A DNA stretch of 57,386 nt, taken from positions 1-57,386 of the forward strand of contig CAWIVJ010000020.1 in the NCBI GenBank assembly GCA_963839525.1. Direction: 5' to 3'. Positions 48,424-57,386 of this stretch are shown here, piece after piece. The stretch comes from CAWIVJ01 sp963839525 (GTDB lineage Bacteria > Cyanobacteriota > Vampirovibrionia > Gastranaerophilales > Gastranaerophilaceae). The notes under the pieces were generated by a model. It was given only the letters and a program-made list of their open reading frames with translations. It had not been told where the DNA came from and made no database searches. The position numbers were made by a program, and so were the translations under genes. Positions within the stretch are counted from its first letter, which is position 1; the number at the start of each line of letters is the position of its first letter.

Positions 48424-49965
48424 ATGAAACGTGTATTGCTATGTATTATGGATGGATGGGGCATAAACACAAATCCTAATATAGATAAATATGATGCGAC
48501 AAAGCTTGCACCGCCGACTAATGTTGAAAAATTAAAAAAAGAAGGAAAATCTACTAAACTTCATGCCGATAGCGAATATGTGGGCCTTCCAAGCGGACAA
48601 ATGGGTAACTCAGAAGTAGGCCACTTAAATTTAGGAGCGGGAAGAGTTGTTTACCAGGAACTTACCAAAATCAACAAAAGCATAAGAGACGGGGACTTTT
48701 TTGAAAATAAAAAATTTCTTGATGCAATTGAGCATACAAAGAAAAATGATTCTTCACTTCATTTAATGGGGCTTGTCTCAGAAGGTGGAATTCATTCATC
48801 AATGGAACATATTTTTGCATTAATTAAATTAGCGGCTGAACAAGGCTTTAAAAAAGTTTATCTGCATGCATTTTTGGACGGTCGTGATACACCGCCTAAA
48901 AGTGCTTGCACTTACTTAAAAAGAGTCGAACAAAAGCTTAAAAGTTACGACCTTCCGCCTGTAGCCTCTGTAATGGGAAGATATTGGGCAATGGATAGAG
49001 ATAATCGCTGGGAGAGAGTAGAAAAAGCCTACAATTGCCTGCTTTTAGGTAAAGGTGAAAAAGCAGACAGCGCTGTTAAAAGTGTTAAAAATTCTTATTT
49101 GAAAGATAAAACCGATGAATTTATTGAACCAACTGCAATAGATTCAGAACATTCAAGAATAGAGGATTCAAGAATAAAAGATAATGATGCAATTATTTTC
49201 TTTAATTTTCGTCCGGACAGAGCAAGAGAACTTTCAAAAGCAATAAACTTTACCAAATTTAAAAATTTTGAAAGAAAAACCGTTAGAAAAAATATTTATT
49301 TTGTAACAATGACTCAATATGATGAAACTTTTGATTTTCCTATTGCTTTTCCGCCTCAAAAACTGGTTAATATTTTAAATGATGTTTTAGATGCCCACAA
49401 TATTAAACAATTTAGAACTGCTGAAACAGAAAAATACGCTCATGTTACGTTTTTCTTTAATGGAGGAGTGGAAGAGCCTAAAAAGCTTGAAACAAGAGTT
49501 TTGGTTCCTTCTCCAAAAGTTGCAACATATGATTTACAACCCGAAATGAATGCTTATAAAGTTTGTCATAAAGTATTGGAAGCTGAAGATAATCCCGAAT
49601 ACGGTTTTATTTTAGTAAATTTTGCCAATCCTGATATGGTAGGTCATACCGGAATTCTAAAAGCAGCCATAAAAGCTTGTTCCGTAGTTGACGATTGTGT
49701 CGGTAAAGTTGCACAAAAAGCAAAAGAGAAAGGAATTGTAATGTTAATTACAGCTGATCATGGCAATGCAGAGGTTATGGCAGATGAAGCAGGTGCTGTT
49801 CATACAGCTCATACAACAAACGAAGTTCCTTTTATTGTTCTCAATGCAGGTGAGGATATTCATCTTAGCAGAAGCGGTTCTCTTTGTGATGTAGCTCCGA
49901 CAATTTTAAAAATTATGGGAATTAAACAGCCTAAAGAAATGACCGGAAAATCTTTGATTAAATAA
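48424..49965 (+). CDS. gpmI: 2,3-bisphosphoglycerate-independent phosphoglycerate mutase
   Basis: Interconverts 3- and 2-phosphoglycerate with a phosphoserine intermediate and two metal ions. The 513 aa have IMDGWGINTNPN with metal-binding Asp10, SGQMGNSEVGHLNLGAGR with the catalytic Ser63, DGRDTPPKSA, MGRYWAMDRDNRWERV, FFNFRPDRARE, ITADHGNAE and HTTNEVPF. All catalytic and metal positions are intact. It is the window's only glycolytic mutase and complements pyk and pckA. Confidence 0.96.
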   Translation: MKRVLLCIMDGWGINTNPNIDKYDATKLAPPTNVEKLKKEGKSTKLHADSEYVGLPSGQMGNSEVGHLNLGAGRVVYQELTKINKSIRDGDFFENKKFLDAIEHTKKNDSSLHLMGLVSEGGIHSSMEHIFALIKLAAEQGFKKVYLHAFLDGRDTPPKSACTYLKRVEQKLKSYDLPPVASVMGRYWAMDRDNRWERVEKAYNCLLLGKGEKADSAVKSVKNSYLKDKTDEFIEPTAIDSEHSRIEDSRIKDNDAIIFFNFRPDRARELSKAINFTKFKNFERKTVRKNIYFVTMTQYDETFDFPIAFPPQKLVNILNDVLDAHNIKQFRTAETEKYAHVTFFFNGGVEEPKKLETRVLVPSPKVATYDLQPEMNAYKVCHKVLEAEDNPEYGFILVNFANPDMVGHTGILKAAIKACSVVDDCVGKVAQKAKEKGIVMLITADHGNAEVMADEAGAVHTAHTTNEVPFIVLNAGEDIHLSRSGSLCDVAPTILKIMGIKQPKEMTGKSLIK

Positions 49966-50020
49966 AAATCCTACCTTACTCTTTGTTATGTTTTGAGAAA
50001 TTTTTTCACATTTCGCAATG

Positions 50021-50049
50021 TTGTTTAAAATCCAAGATTATGCTATAAT
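50021..50049 (+). promoter_or_regulatory. sigma-70 promoter of the SNF2 helicase gene
   Basis: TTGTTT (50021-50026), 17 bp, then TATAAT (50044-50049) preceded by TGC (extended -10). The leader to the ATG at 50157 would be about 100 nt. Confidence 0.6.
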
Positions 50050-50156
50050 TAATTGATTAACGTATATAAAGCATTTGATTTTTGTGTCACCTAAAATGGT
50101 TTTACAGCAAAAAACCGACAAAAATAAAATTAGTATGACGTTAAAGCAGGAAAAAA

Positions 50157-53132
50157 ATGAAAACTCAAACAAAATGTTTAGATATAGATTTATCGTTTAA
50201 AAAAAATAATGTTGATGAATTATTTTTCAATTTAAGCGAAAACCCTGAAGGATTTAAGAATAAAGATTTTAGGTATACTTTAAGTTTAATTTATCAAACC
50301 ATTGAAGATGAATTTAAGGATGTTTTTTTGAGCCCGAATTCTCCGGTGAGAAACACAAATTTTTATTTAATTAATAAAAATAACGCTCTGTCATTTTTTG
50401 TTACTCCTACAAATAATTTTCAGTTTTATTTAAAATCCAAAGGCTCTTTATTTAGATATCATTCGCAAATAGTGAACAATCAGCAAGGTTTTGTAATGCC
50501 GTTGGATTTAGTGTTGGATTATTTTGGCGGATTTGGCGAAATTATTGATTTTGAATCACTTTCTCATACTTTTATTTATTTAAATAAATTAACTCAGTTT
50601 GTAATGAAATTAATTGAAAAATTATATTTCATACCAACAATTAAAATAAAAGGCGCAATGTTTAGAATTGTTTATGAGCCTATTATTTCAAATAATCAAC
50701 TTGCAAGAATAATAAATCAATTTGAAGAGAATTTACCCGAAGACCTTTTTATAGCAGGCGAAAAACCTGAAAATTTTGTAAGCGAGTTTATAAGAAGTTA
50801 CTTAAACTATGTTATATACAAATTTCTTGGCATAAAGGCATATAAATTCAAAAATATTAAATCAGGTCATTACTTAATAAAGGACTTAGAACAAAAATCT
50901 ATTTTAAAAAATGTTGATATTGCCGAAAATCTTTCACAATGGCTTGATGAACTTTATCTGGGAAAATATGACGTTATTCCTTTCTTTAAAATTGAAAAAC
51001 TTGAAGATGAACTTTTTGAACTTAAAATCCATATTAAAAACCGTAAAACCAATGAAAGTGTTCTCATTGATGATTTGTACATTAAAGAGGAAGTTTTTGA
51101 GGCAAATTCTTCGGATATTTCTAAAATTGTTGAGAAGCAATTAAATTATGCTGTAAAATATATGCCTGAACTAGAGCATTTATTTGAAGATGAATCAAAA
51201 TTATCTCTTCATTTAAATTTAAGCGAAGTTTATAAAATAATTACACAAACGGCTTATTACCTTCAAAAAGCACAAATAGAAGTAATTCTGCCTGAAGAAT
51301 TATCAAATATAATTATCCCCAGAGCTTCAATTAACGCAAAAGTAAAAACTTCAAGGGCAGGAGATTTAGCTGATATTTTTAATAATACGTCTTCAGGAAG
51401 TTTATCTTTAGAAGATATTTTGAATTTTTCATATGAAATTGCTATAGGTGATGAAAAAATTTCAGTGGAAGAATTTGAAAAGTTAGTTGCTTCAAATCAC
51501 GGACTAATAAAATATAATGATAAATATGTTCTTGTTGATAAAGATGAAAGCAAAAAAATATTTGAACAAATTTTGAAAGCAAATCATTCAAAACTAAACC
51601 GGTTAGAGTTAATACATGCCTCTATGTCCGGGCAACTTGAACAATCCGATTTTGACTATGACGAAGCCTTTGCCAATGTTATAAAAGATTTTAATAAGCC
51701 TATTGAAATAGAAACTCCTAAAAATTTAAAAGGTACATTAAGACCTTATCAGCAAACAGGATTAAAATGGCTTTGGACAAATATTTCAAAAGGTTTTGGC
51801 TGCTGTATGGCTGATGACATGGGACTTGGAAAAACTATTCAAGTTATAAGTCTTATTTTAAAAATGAAAGAAGATAATAAACTCAAAAAACCAGTTTTGG
51901 TAGTTTGTCCAACAACCTTAATGGGAAATTGGATGAAAGAGCTTGAAATGTTTGCTCCAAATTTAAAAGCAGCGATTTACCATGGCAGTGAAAGAAAACT
52001 TAATTTAAAAAATGATATAATCTTGACTACTTATGCAATTATAAGAATTGATATTGAAGAGTTGAAAAAAGAAGCCTGGTCAATACTTATTGTAGATGAA
52101 GCACAAAATATTAAAAATCCTGATACAGCACAAACATTAGCGGTTAAATCAATTAAAGCCGACATAAAAATAGCGATGACAGGTACGCCTGTTGAAAACA
52201 GATTAACTGAATTATGGAGTATTTTTGATTTTATCAATAAAGATTACTTGGGTGCTTTAAGAGAATTCCAAAAAAGTTATGCTATTCCTATTGAAAGGTT
52301 TAAAGAAATATCTAGAGCAAACAAGCTTAAACTTTCAGTGTCTCCTTTTGTATTGAGACGTTTAAAAACCGACAAAAACGTTATTAGTGATTTGCCTGAA
52401 AAAATGGTGCTTAATGACTATTGTTACCTTTCAAAGCCTCAAGCAGTTCTTTATGAAAAAACTTTAGATGAAATGATGGAAAAAATCAGCGGATTTACCG
52501 GTGTAAACCGCCGCGGAAATATTTTTAAACTTATTACTGCGCTTAAACAAATTTGCAATCATCCTTATCAATTCCTAAAAGCAGGGGAATTAAGCAAAGA
52601 ACTTTCAGGAAAAATGGAAAAATGTGTTTCTATTGTCCAAAATATCATTGATAATGAAGAAAAAACTCTTATATTCACTCAATATAAAGAAATGGGCGAT
52701 ATTTTATGTAAAATTCTATCTGAAGAATGTAATGTAGTACCGTCGTTTTTTCATGGTTCTTTAAATATTAACCAGAGAGAAAAAATAATTGAAGATTTCC
52801 AAAACAATAATGAAACAAAGGTTATGATACTCTCCTTAAAAGCCGGGGGTACGGGTTTAAATTTAACCAGTGCCACAAATGTAATTCACTACGATTTATG
52901 GTGGAACCCTGCAGTTGAAGATCAAGCAACAGATAGGACTTACCGCATAGGTCAAGAAAAAAATGTAATGGTTCACAGGCTTGTAACTTTGGGAACTTTT
53001 GAAGAAAAAATTGACGAAATGCTAAAGAATAAAAAAGATTTAGCAAATATGGCAGTTTACGAAGGTGAAAAAATAATTTCAGAGCTTTCTGATGAAGAAA
53101 TTTATGAGATTTTTACTTTGTCCGGAGGATAA
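50157..53132 (+). CDS. SNF2/Rad54-family DNA-dependent ATPase (HepA/RapA-like), 991 aa
   Basis: A superfamily 2 translocase that remodels protein-DNA complexes. The N-terminal 500 residues are divergent, lacking a clear SWIM zinc motif. The SNF2 core starts near residue 525 (LRPYQQTGLKWLW). The Walker A loop is ADDMGLGKTIQ (near 552-562), motif II is VDEAQNIKNP (DEAQ near 646), and the second lobe has TQYKEMGDIL, FHGSLNINQREKII, LSLKAGGTGLNLTSATNVIH and DQATDRTYRIGQ. All motifs are intact, so it should be active. It is a single gene with its own promoter. Confidence 0.93.
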   Translation: MKTQTKCLDIDLSFKKNNVDELFFNLSENPEGFKNKDFRYTLSLIYQTIEDEFKDVFLSPNSPVRNTNFYLINKNNALSFFVTPTNNFQFYLKSKGSLFRYHSQIVNNQQGFVMPLDLVLDYFGGFGEIIDFESLSHTFIYLNKLTQFVMKLIEKLYFIPTIKIKGAMFRIVYEPIISNNQLARIINQFEENLPEDLFIAGEKPENFVSEFIRSYLNYVIYKFLGIKAYKFKNIKSGHYLIKDLEQKSILKNVDIAENLSQWLDELYLGKYDVIPFFKIEKLEDELFELKIHIKNRKTNESVLIDDLYIKEEVFEANSSDISKIVEKQLNYAVKYMPELEHLFEDESKLSLHLNLSEVYKIITQTAYYLQKAQIEVILPEELSNIIIPRASINAKVKTSRAGDLADIFNNTSSGSLSLEDILNFSYEIAIGDEKISVEEFEKLVASNHGLIKYNDKYVLVDKDESKKIFEQILKANHSKLNRLELIHASMSGQLEQSDFDYDEAFANVIKDFNKPIEIETPKNLKGTLRPYQQTGLKWLWTNISKGFGCCMADDMGLGKTIQVISLILKMKEDNKLKKPVLVVCPTTLMGNWMKELEMFAPNLKAAIYHGSERKLNLKNDIILTTYAIIRIDIEELKKEAWSILIVDEAQNIKNPDTAQTLAVKSIKADIKIAMTGTPVENRLTELWSIFDFINKDYLGALREFQKSYAIPIERFKEISRANKLKLSVSPFVLRRLKTDKNVISDLPEKMVLNDYCYLSKPQAVLYEKTLDEMMEKISGFTGVNRRGNIFKLITALKQICNHPYQFLKAGELSKELSGKMEKCVSIVQNIIDNEEKTLIFTQYKEMGDILCKILSEECNVVPSFFHGSLNINQREKIIEDFQNNNETKVMILSLKAGGTGLNLTSATNVIHYDLWWNPAVEDQATDRTYRIGQEKNVMVHRLVTLGTFEEKIDEMLKNKKDLANMAVYEGEKIISELSDEEIYEIFTLSGG

Positions 53133-53182
53133 ACGATATTCTAATGTCGATACAGTATTTTCCATCTGCATTCCGTAAATTT

Positions 53183-55273
53183 TTATTCCTTATTAATACC
53201 TGATGGTGTCGCCATTGGAATAGGCGCAAGAGGAGAAGATTTCTTCTCCGGCTTAGGTGTCATTATTTTTTTAAATTGTTCCTGCAAAGAATCTTCATGT
53301 TCGTCTAGTGGAATCTCTTCTTCAGAAGTCACATCCTTTTCTTTGCTTTCGGTTTCAACCTCTTCCCCTTTTCTGCTTTGTTCACTCTCATATTCCTTTT
53401 TGCCTGCAGAATAATTCTTTAATTCAATCGGAGGGTAATCAAAATCAGTAGCACCATAAGGTGCTGTTGCTACAGTCATAACCTCTTTCCAAATAAGCGC
53501 AGGAACAGTACCTCCTGTAATCTTTCCATTTTTAGTATTATCATCGTTTCCGACCCAAATCCCCGTAACAATATCAGGTGTGTAACCAAAAAAACTTGCA
53601 TCTTTTGAATCATTGGTTGTACCCGTTTTTCCTGCCGCAGGTTTTCCTATATTTGCGGCAACACCGGTACCATTTTTTATAACAGTTTTTAACATTGCCG
53701 TTAATACAGCTGCTGTATGTAAATCCATAACCTTCGTTGTTTTGGCTTTAGACGCCTGATAAACAACCTTTCCCCTTGAAGTTTCAACACGCTCAATCGA
53801 GTAAGGCTCAACTTTATATCCGCCATTGGCAAAAGCTCCATAAGCTCTTGTTATTTCAAATAATTTTACGCCGTTTGAGCCTAAAGCTATTGTGTAATCA
53901 TACTCTAAAGGGGTTGAAATCCCTAAAACCCTTGCCATTTGGATAACTGAACGAACTCCTGTTGATTGAATCATTCTGGCTGCACAAACATTTGATGATA
54001 TCATTAGAGCTTTATATGCAGGAATTTTTCCTCTATATTTATTATGATAATTTCTTGGAGCCCAGTCTCCTGCTTTAAAAGGAAGATCATCAATTAAATC
54101 ATTAGGTTCTAATCCCTTTTCAACGGCAGTAGCATAAATAATAGGCTTAAAAGCAGAACCGGGAGGCCTTATTGCCTGAGTAACTCTGTCATATTGGCTT
54201 TTGGAATAATTCTTACCGCCTGCATAAGCTAAAATTCTTCCGTCTATAGGACTAAATGAAAATAAAGCTGCTTGCTGTTTATCTCTTGTTAACCCCCAGG
54301 CTTTCATGATTCTGATAATTGATTCATTTGTTTTTTGTTGAGCTTTATAATCAAGAGTTGTAACTATTTTATACCCGCCTTGTGAAATTTCAACTTCATC
54401 AAACCCGAGTTTCTCTAATTCCTTCATTGCATAATCACAAAAATACGGAGCCTTATTTAGCGTATAAATTTCAGGCAAAGGATTTAAATGTAATTTTTCA
54501 TCCAATGCTTTTTGATACTCCTTTTTAGTAATAAAGCGCATCTTATACATTCTTTTTAAAACTTTGCTCCTGCGTTTAACGGCAAGCTCTTTATCATGAA
54601 ACGGAGAATAAACCGAAGGTGCTTGCGGCAAACCTGCTAAAAGAGCACATTCCGCAAGAGTTAAATCTTTTAGATGTTTATTAAAATAAATCTGTGAAGC
54701 TCCTTCAACCCCATAAGCCCCGGCTCCTAAGTATACATTATTTAAATACATTTGAAGAATTCTGTCTTTCGAAATTGTTTTTTCGATTCTTACAGCAACA
54801 ACTAATTCTTTTATTTTTCTTGTAAAAGTTTTTTCGTTCGACAAAAATAAAATTCTGGCTAATTGCTGTGTTATAGTGCTCGCGCCCTGAACAACACGTC
54901 CTGCAAGTACATTCGCAAAAGTTGAACGTATAAGACCTGAAACGTCATAACCTTTATGTTTGTAAAAATTCTTATCTTCCGTCGCTATTATAGCATTTTT
55001 TAAATTATCGGGAATATCTTTTAAATTTACTTTTGAAAAAGTAAAGGCTGTAAATGTTTTTATAATTTCACCATCATTTGAATAAAATTTTGTTACAATA
55101 TTAGGTTTAAATTCATTTAAATTCTTAATAGGCGGTAGTGAAGCCAGATATAATTTAAAAGCAACAACTCCCGCCAGCAAAATCGATATAATAAATATCG
55201 CTGCGTTAACCTTTTCTGGGCTTTCCTTTTTTGTCGGTTTTTTTATTCGTTTTGGAACTTTAAAATCGCTCAT
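53183..55273 (-). CDS. penicillin-binding protein 1A (bifunctional transglycosylase/transpeptidase)
   Basis: Polymerises and crosslinks peptidoglycan at the inner membrane. The 696 aa have a short basic cytoplasmic start, one membrane helix (about 27-48), then the GT51 domain. That domain has ATEDKNFYKHKGYDVSGLIR with the catalytic Glu, GASTITQQLARILFLSNEKT and RKIKELVVAVRIEKTISKDR, then LNNVYLGAGAYGV. The transpeptidase domain has SxxK in PPGSAFKPI, SxN in ISSNVCAAR, and KTG in AGKTGTTND. The C-terminal 70 residues are acidic and Pro/Ser-rich. It converges with the SNF2 gene. Confidence 0.95.
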   Translation of the reverse strand: MSDFKVPKRIKKPTKKESPEKVNAAIFIISILLAGVVAFKLYLASLPPIKNLNEFKPNIVTKFYSNDGEIIKTFTAFTFSKVNLKDIPDNLKNAIIATEDKNFYKHKGYDVSGLIRSTFANVLAGRVVQGASTITQQLARILFLSNEKTFTRKIKELVVAVRIEKTISKDRILQMYLNNVYLGAGAYGVEGASQIYFNKHLKDLTLAECALLAGLPQAPSVYSPFHDKELAVKRRSKVLKRMYKMRFITKKEYQKALDEKLHLNPLPEIYTLNKAPYFCDYAMKELEKLGFDEVEISQGGYKIVTTLDYKAQQKTNESIIRIMKAWGLTRDKQQAALFSFSPIDGRILAYAGGKNYSKSQYDRVTQAIRPPGSAFKPIIYATAVEKGLEPNDLIDDLPFKAGDWAPRNYHNKYRGKIPAYKALMISSNVCAARMIQSTGVRSVIQMARVLGISTPLEYDYTIALGSNGVKLFEITRAYGAFANGGYKVEPYSIERVETSRGKVVYQASKAKTTKVMDLHTAAVLTAMLKTVIKNGTGVAANIGKPAAGKTGTTNDSKDASFFGYTPDIVTGIWVGNDDNTKNGKITGGTVPALIWKEVMTVATAPYGATDFDYPPIELKNYSAGKKEYESEQSRKGEEVETESKEKDVTSEEEIPLDEHEDSLQEQFKKIMTPKPEKKSSPLAPIPMATPSGINKE

Positions 55274-55396
55274 TTTTTTTAAATAATTGCCTTTTTTTGA
55301 GTAAATGGAGAAATGTGAAATGTAAAAAGACTAACTTTAACTTTTAATTTTTTACTTTTCACTCTATAATATTACCAAGAAAGCAAATTGTAAAGT

Positions 55397-55792
55397 ATGA
55401 TTAACTTAATTTTTAATATAGTAAATGAAATAAAATCATATTTTGTTCCTGAAAAGCTTTGCTATGAAGTTATAGGGGAATGTAAAAAATGTGGGAAATG
55501 CTGTAATTATATGTATAGTTTTGATACTTATACAGAAAATGAATTTAAATTTATGCAATTTCTTTTTCCAACCTATCGAAGATTTTATATAAAAGGCAAA
55601 GATGAAGCAGGGAATTTTATTTTTGCCTGTAAATATGTTTCTAAAGAAGGATTATGTACCGTTTACAAGAAAAGACCAAAGATGTGTAGAGTTTACCCTA
55701 ATAGAAAAATTAATTATTCTGCCGATTTGCACGAAAATTGTGGATATAAAATTATAAAAAAAAGTTTTAAAGATTATTTAGAGTGTCGTTAA
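55397..55792 (+). CDS. YkgJ-family CxxCxxCC zinc/iron-chelating protein, 131 aa
   Basis: A small cytoplasmic protein with the UPF0153/YkgJ cysteine pattern. CKKCGKCCNYMY (CxxCxxCC) and a second set (FACKYVSKEGLCTVYKKRPK, MCRVYP) probably coordinate zinc or an iron-sulfur centre. Length and the KRPKMCRVYP motif match the family. Function is not known in general. It diverges from the PBP1A gene, with TATAAT at 55365-55370 upstream. The APC permease follows after 134 bp. Confidence 0.85.
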   Translation: MINLIFNIVNEIKSYFVPEKLCYEVIGECKKCGKCCNYMYSFDTYTENEFKFMQFLFPTYRRFYIKGKDEAGNFIFACKYVSKEGLCTVYKKRPKMCRVYPNRKINYSADLHENCGYKIIKKSFKDYLECR

Positions 55793-55926
55793 ATATTATT
55801 TAATATTTCTTAAATTTTCGTAAATTGATTTTACATTACCCTTTACAAGCTTTCATGTTTAAATTAAAGTCAAAGTAAACGATGCATTTACCTGTATTAG
55901 CGAATTTTGTTTGGAAGGAAAATTAG

Positions 55927-57360
55927 ATGAGTGATGAATTAAAAAGAACGTTATCTTTGCCTGACTCTATTTCAATAGTAGCGGGTTCAATGATTGGATG
56001 CGGAATTTTTCTTGTATCTGCAGATATTACAAGACAGGTACACAGCGCATTCTTACTGCTTTTAGTGTGGATTCTTGCAGGTTTTGTTTCATATTGCGGA
56101 GCGATTGCTTATGGAGAACTTGCTGCAAATATTCCTGATGAAGGTGGTCAATACATGTATCTTAAAAAGATTTACAATGATAAAGTTGCGTTCTTATTTG
56201 GCTGGACTTTGTTTCTGGTAATTCAAGGGGGGACAATTGCAGCAATAAGTGTTGCCTTTTCTAAATTTACCGGTCTTTTGTTTCCGGTAATAAGTTCTCA
56301 CAATTTCCTCTTTCAATTCGGTCCTCTTCACCTTTCAACTCAACAATTATTCGGACTTTTGACAATTTTGTCTTTAACATATATTAATTCACGCGGTATA
56401 GAATACGGTATAATAACTCAAAATTTATTTACAGTAACAAAATTACTTTCAATTGCAGCAATTATAATTTGCGGTGTAATTTTCGGGCTAAACTGGGATA
56501 TCATTCATGCAAATTTTGCACCAAGTGTAATGGCTTTGCATTGGGGAGATATAGCTAAAATTTCGACAGCGACAGTTGGAGCATTATTTGCCTCAATAAG
56601 CTGGAATAATATAACTTTTATAGCAGGTGAAATAAAAGAACCTGAAAAAAACGTTAAAAAAGCTCTTGCTTACGGTGTTGGAATGGTGGCACTTTTGTAT
56701 GTGCTTGTTAACGTAATTTATGTAATCTCAACACCTGTAAATGCTATTCAAACAGCACCGGAAGACATTGTTGCAGCAGTTTCTATGAGTACTATATTTG
56801 GTGAAGTAGGAAAGAAAATTATTGCCGTAATTATTATGATTTCAGCTTTTGGTTGTGCTAATGGTATGGTTTTAGCAGGTGCAAGGGTATATTATAAGAT
56901 GGCAAAAGACAGATTATTTTTCAGAAATCTGGCTTTCATAAACAGAAGAACAAAAGTTCCGGAAAACTCTCTATGGCTTCAATTTGCATGGATTTCCGCC
57001 CTTATTCTATGGGGTAATTACACTCAATTATTAGATTTTGTAATCTTTGCTTCACTGATTTTTTATGTAATAACAATGACCGGAATTTTTGTATATAGAA
57101 AAAAATTCCCTGAGTCGAATAAAGCTTTAAGAATAAATAATTTTTATCCTATTTCTTTTATAGTTATTGCAACATATATAATTGGTTGCTTGGTTGTTTA
57201 CAAGCCAACTTATACACTTCCGGGACTTCTAATAACGCTTGCGGGACTGCCTGTTTATTCATTATGGAATAAAGCAAAAGAAAAAGCTGCAATTGAAAGA
57301 TTAAATAAGAATAAACAAAAGCCTGTAGTTACTAAACCTGTTGAAGCAGAAATAAAATAA
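55927..57360 (+). CDS. APC-superfamily amino acid permease
   Basis: A 12-helix inner-membrane transporter of the amino acid-polyamine-organocation group, 477 aa. The first helix carries the substrate-binding GSMIGCGIFLVSADI (unwound G-S/A-G region), and helix 6 carries FASISWNNITFIAGEIKEPE, the APC signature near the substrate site. A Lys-rich C-terminal tail follows. Similarity to YjeM/AdiC/LAT-type transporters means the substrate (amino acid or antiport pair) cannot be set. AAGGAAAATTAG lies upstream of the ATG. It ends 26 bp before the window edge. Confidence 0.9.
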   Translation: MSDELKRTLSLPDSISIVAGSMIGCGIFLVSADITRQVHSAFLLLLVWILAGFVSYCGAIAYGELAANIPDEGGQYMYLKKIYNDKVAFLFGWTLFLVIQGGTIAAISVAFSKFTGLLFPVISSHNFLFQFGPLHLSTQQLFGLLTILSLTYINSRGIEYGIITQNLFTVTKLLSIAAIIICGVIFGLNWDIIHANFAPSVMALHWGDIAKISTATVGALFASISWNNITFIAGEIKEPEKNVKKALAYGVGMVALLYVLVNVIYVISTPVNAIQTAPEDIVAAVSMSTIFGEVGKKIIAVIIMISAFGCANGMVLAGARVYYKMAKDRLFFRNLAFINRRTKVPENSLWLQFAWISALILWGNYTQLLDFVIFASLIFYVITMTGIFVYRKKFPESNKALRINNFYPISFIVIATYIIGCLVVYKPTYTLPGLLITLAGLPVYSLWNKAKEKAAIERLNKNKQKPVVTKPVEAEIK

Positions 57361-57386
57361 AAATTTTAATAAAAAAAAGACCCCTA

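Noticed and set aside
1..57386. tRNA, rRNA, riboswitch or prophage regions
   Set aside because: By eye no tRNA cloverleaf, rRNA sequence, known riboswitch core or phage structural gene could be supported; a covariance-model search would be needed to exclude small RNAs.

Overview
The window is AT-rich bacterial chromosome, densely coding, with most genes on the minus strand in long head-to-tail runs. Several features suggest a non-photosynthetic relative of cyanobacteria (Vampirovibrionia/Melainabacteria, perhaps the gut order Gastranaerophilales). These are a Ycf45-type AAA ATPase with a C-terminal R3H domain, a membrane-anchored YvcK, and a Gram-negative-type envelope set (MurJ, PBP1A, a type IV-like pseudopilin). 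There are no photosynthesis genes. The lineage call is an inference, not a proof. No rRNA, tRNA or CRISPR array was seen.

Layout. 1-1004: an IS630-type element at the window edge, with 17-bp terminal inverted repeats and a two-frame transposase. 1.1-3.9 kb: a GNAT-like protein and a pair of sugar-type ABC permeases. 3.9-8.2 kb: a start-less small-gene remnant, frameshifted aroA, and mutS. 8.4-16.7 kb: a probable minus-strand operon pxpA-yvcK-panB-panC-membrane protein-Gfo/Idh oxidoreductase-pgsA (frameshifted)-trmL-nnrD. 16.9-19.9 kb: the R3H ATPase and a GlcF-like Fe-S protein. 20.0-20.6 kb: a divergent HTH/small-protein pair. 20.6-23.8 kb: ilvD and pyk. 23.9-26.0 kb: three exported cysteine-containing proteins, two of them extremely cysteine-rich. 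26.0-30.6 kb: malic enzyme, ATP-PEP carboxykinase and a TPR/glycosyltransferase-like protein. With pyk nearby these cover the pyruvate/PEP/C4 node. 30.7-31.3 kb: a second HTH/small-protein pair. 31.3-34.7 kb: rnhB, ylqF, rplS, an acidic protein and tsaC. 34.7-36.3 kb: an unknown membrane protein and a GIY-YIG nuclease set among long identical repeats. 36.2-46.1 kb: murJ, a SpoIID-like protein, cysS, an AdoMet-decarboxylase-like protein, a LOG-type protein, a pseudopilin, a PHP protein, YmdB-like and rny. 46.4-57.4 kb: a small protein, pepA, gpmI, a SNF2 helicase, PBP1A, a CxxCxxCC protein and an APC permease.

Two themes stand out. First, palindromic repeat elements are scattered through the region, and several sit in frame inside genes (glcF-like, malic enzyme, rnhB) or supply a start or stop (the SpoIID-like gene, the 342-aa gene). 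One family forms near-perfect 29-bp inverted ends around a GIY-YIG nuclease gene, which looks like a tiny nuclease-carrying mobile unit. Second, a small HTH regulator plus a roughly 60-aa partner occurs twice in divergent orientation, each with its own operator-like DNA, and a third partner gene survives as a remnant.

aroA and pgsA are broken at or next to short homopolymer runs. Since pgsA is normally essential and aroA is widely conserved, sequencing error is as likely as real decay.
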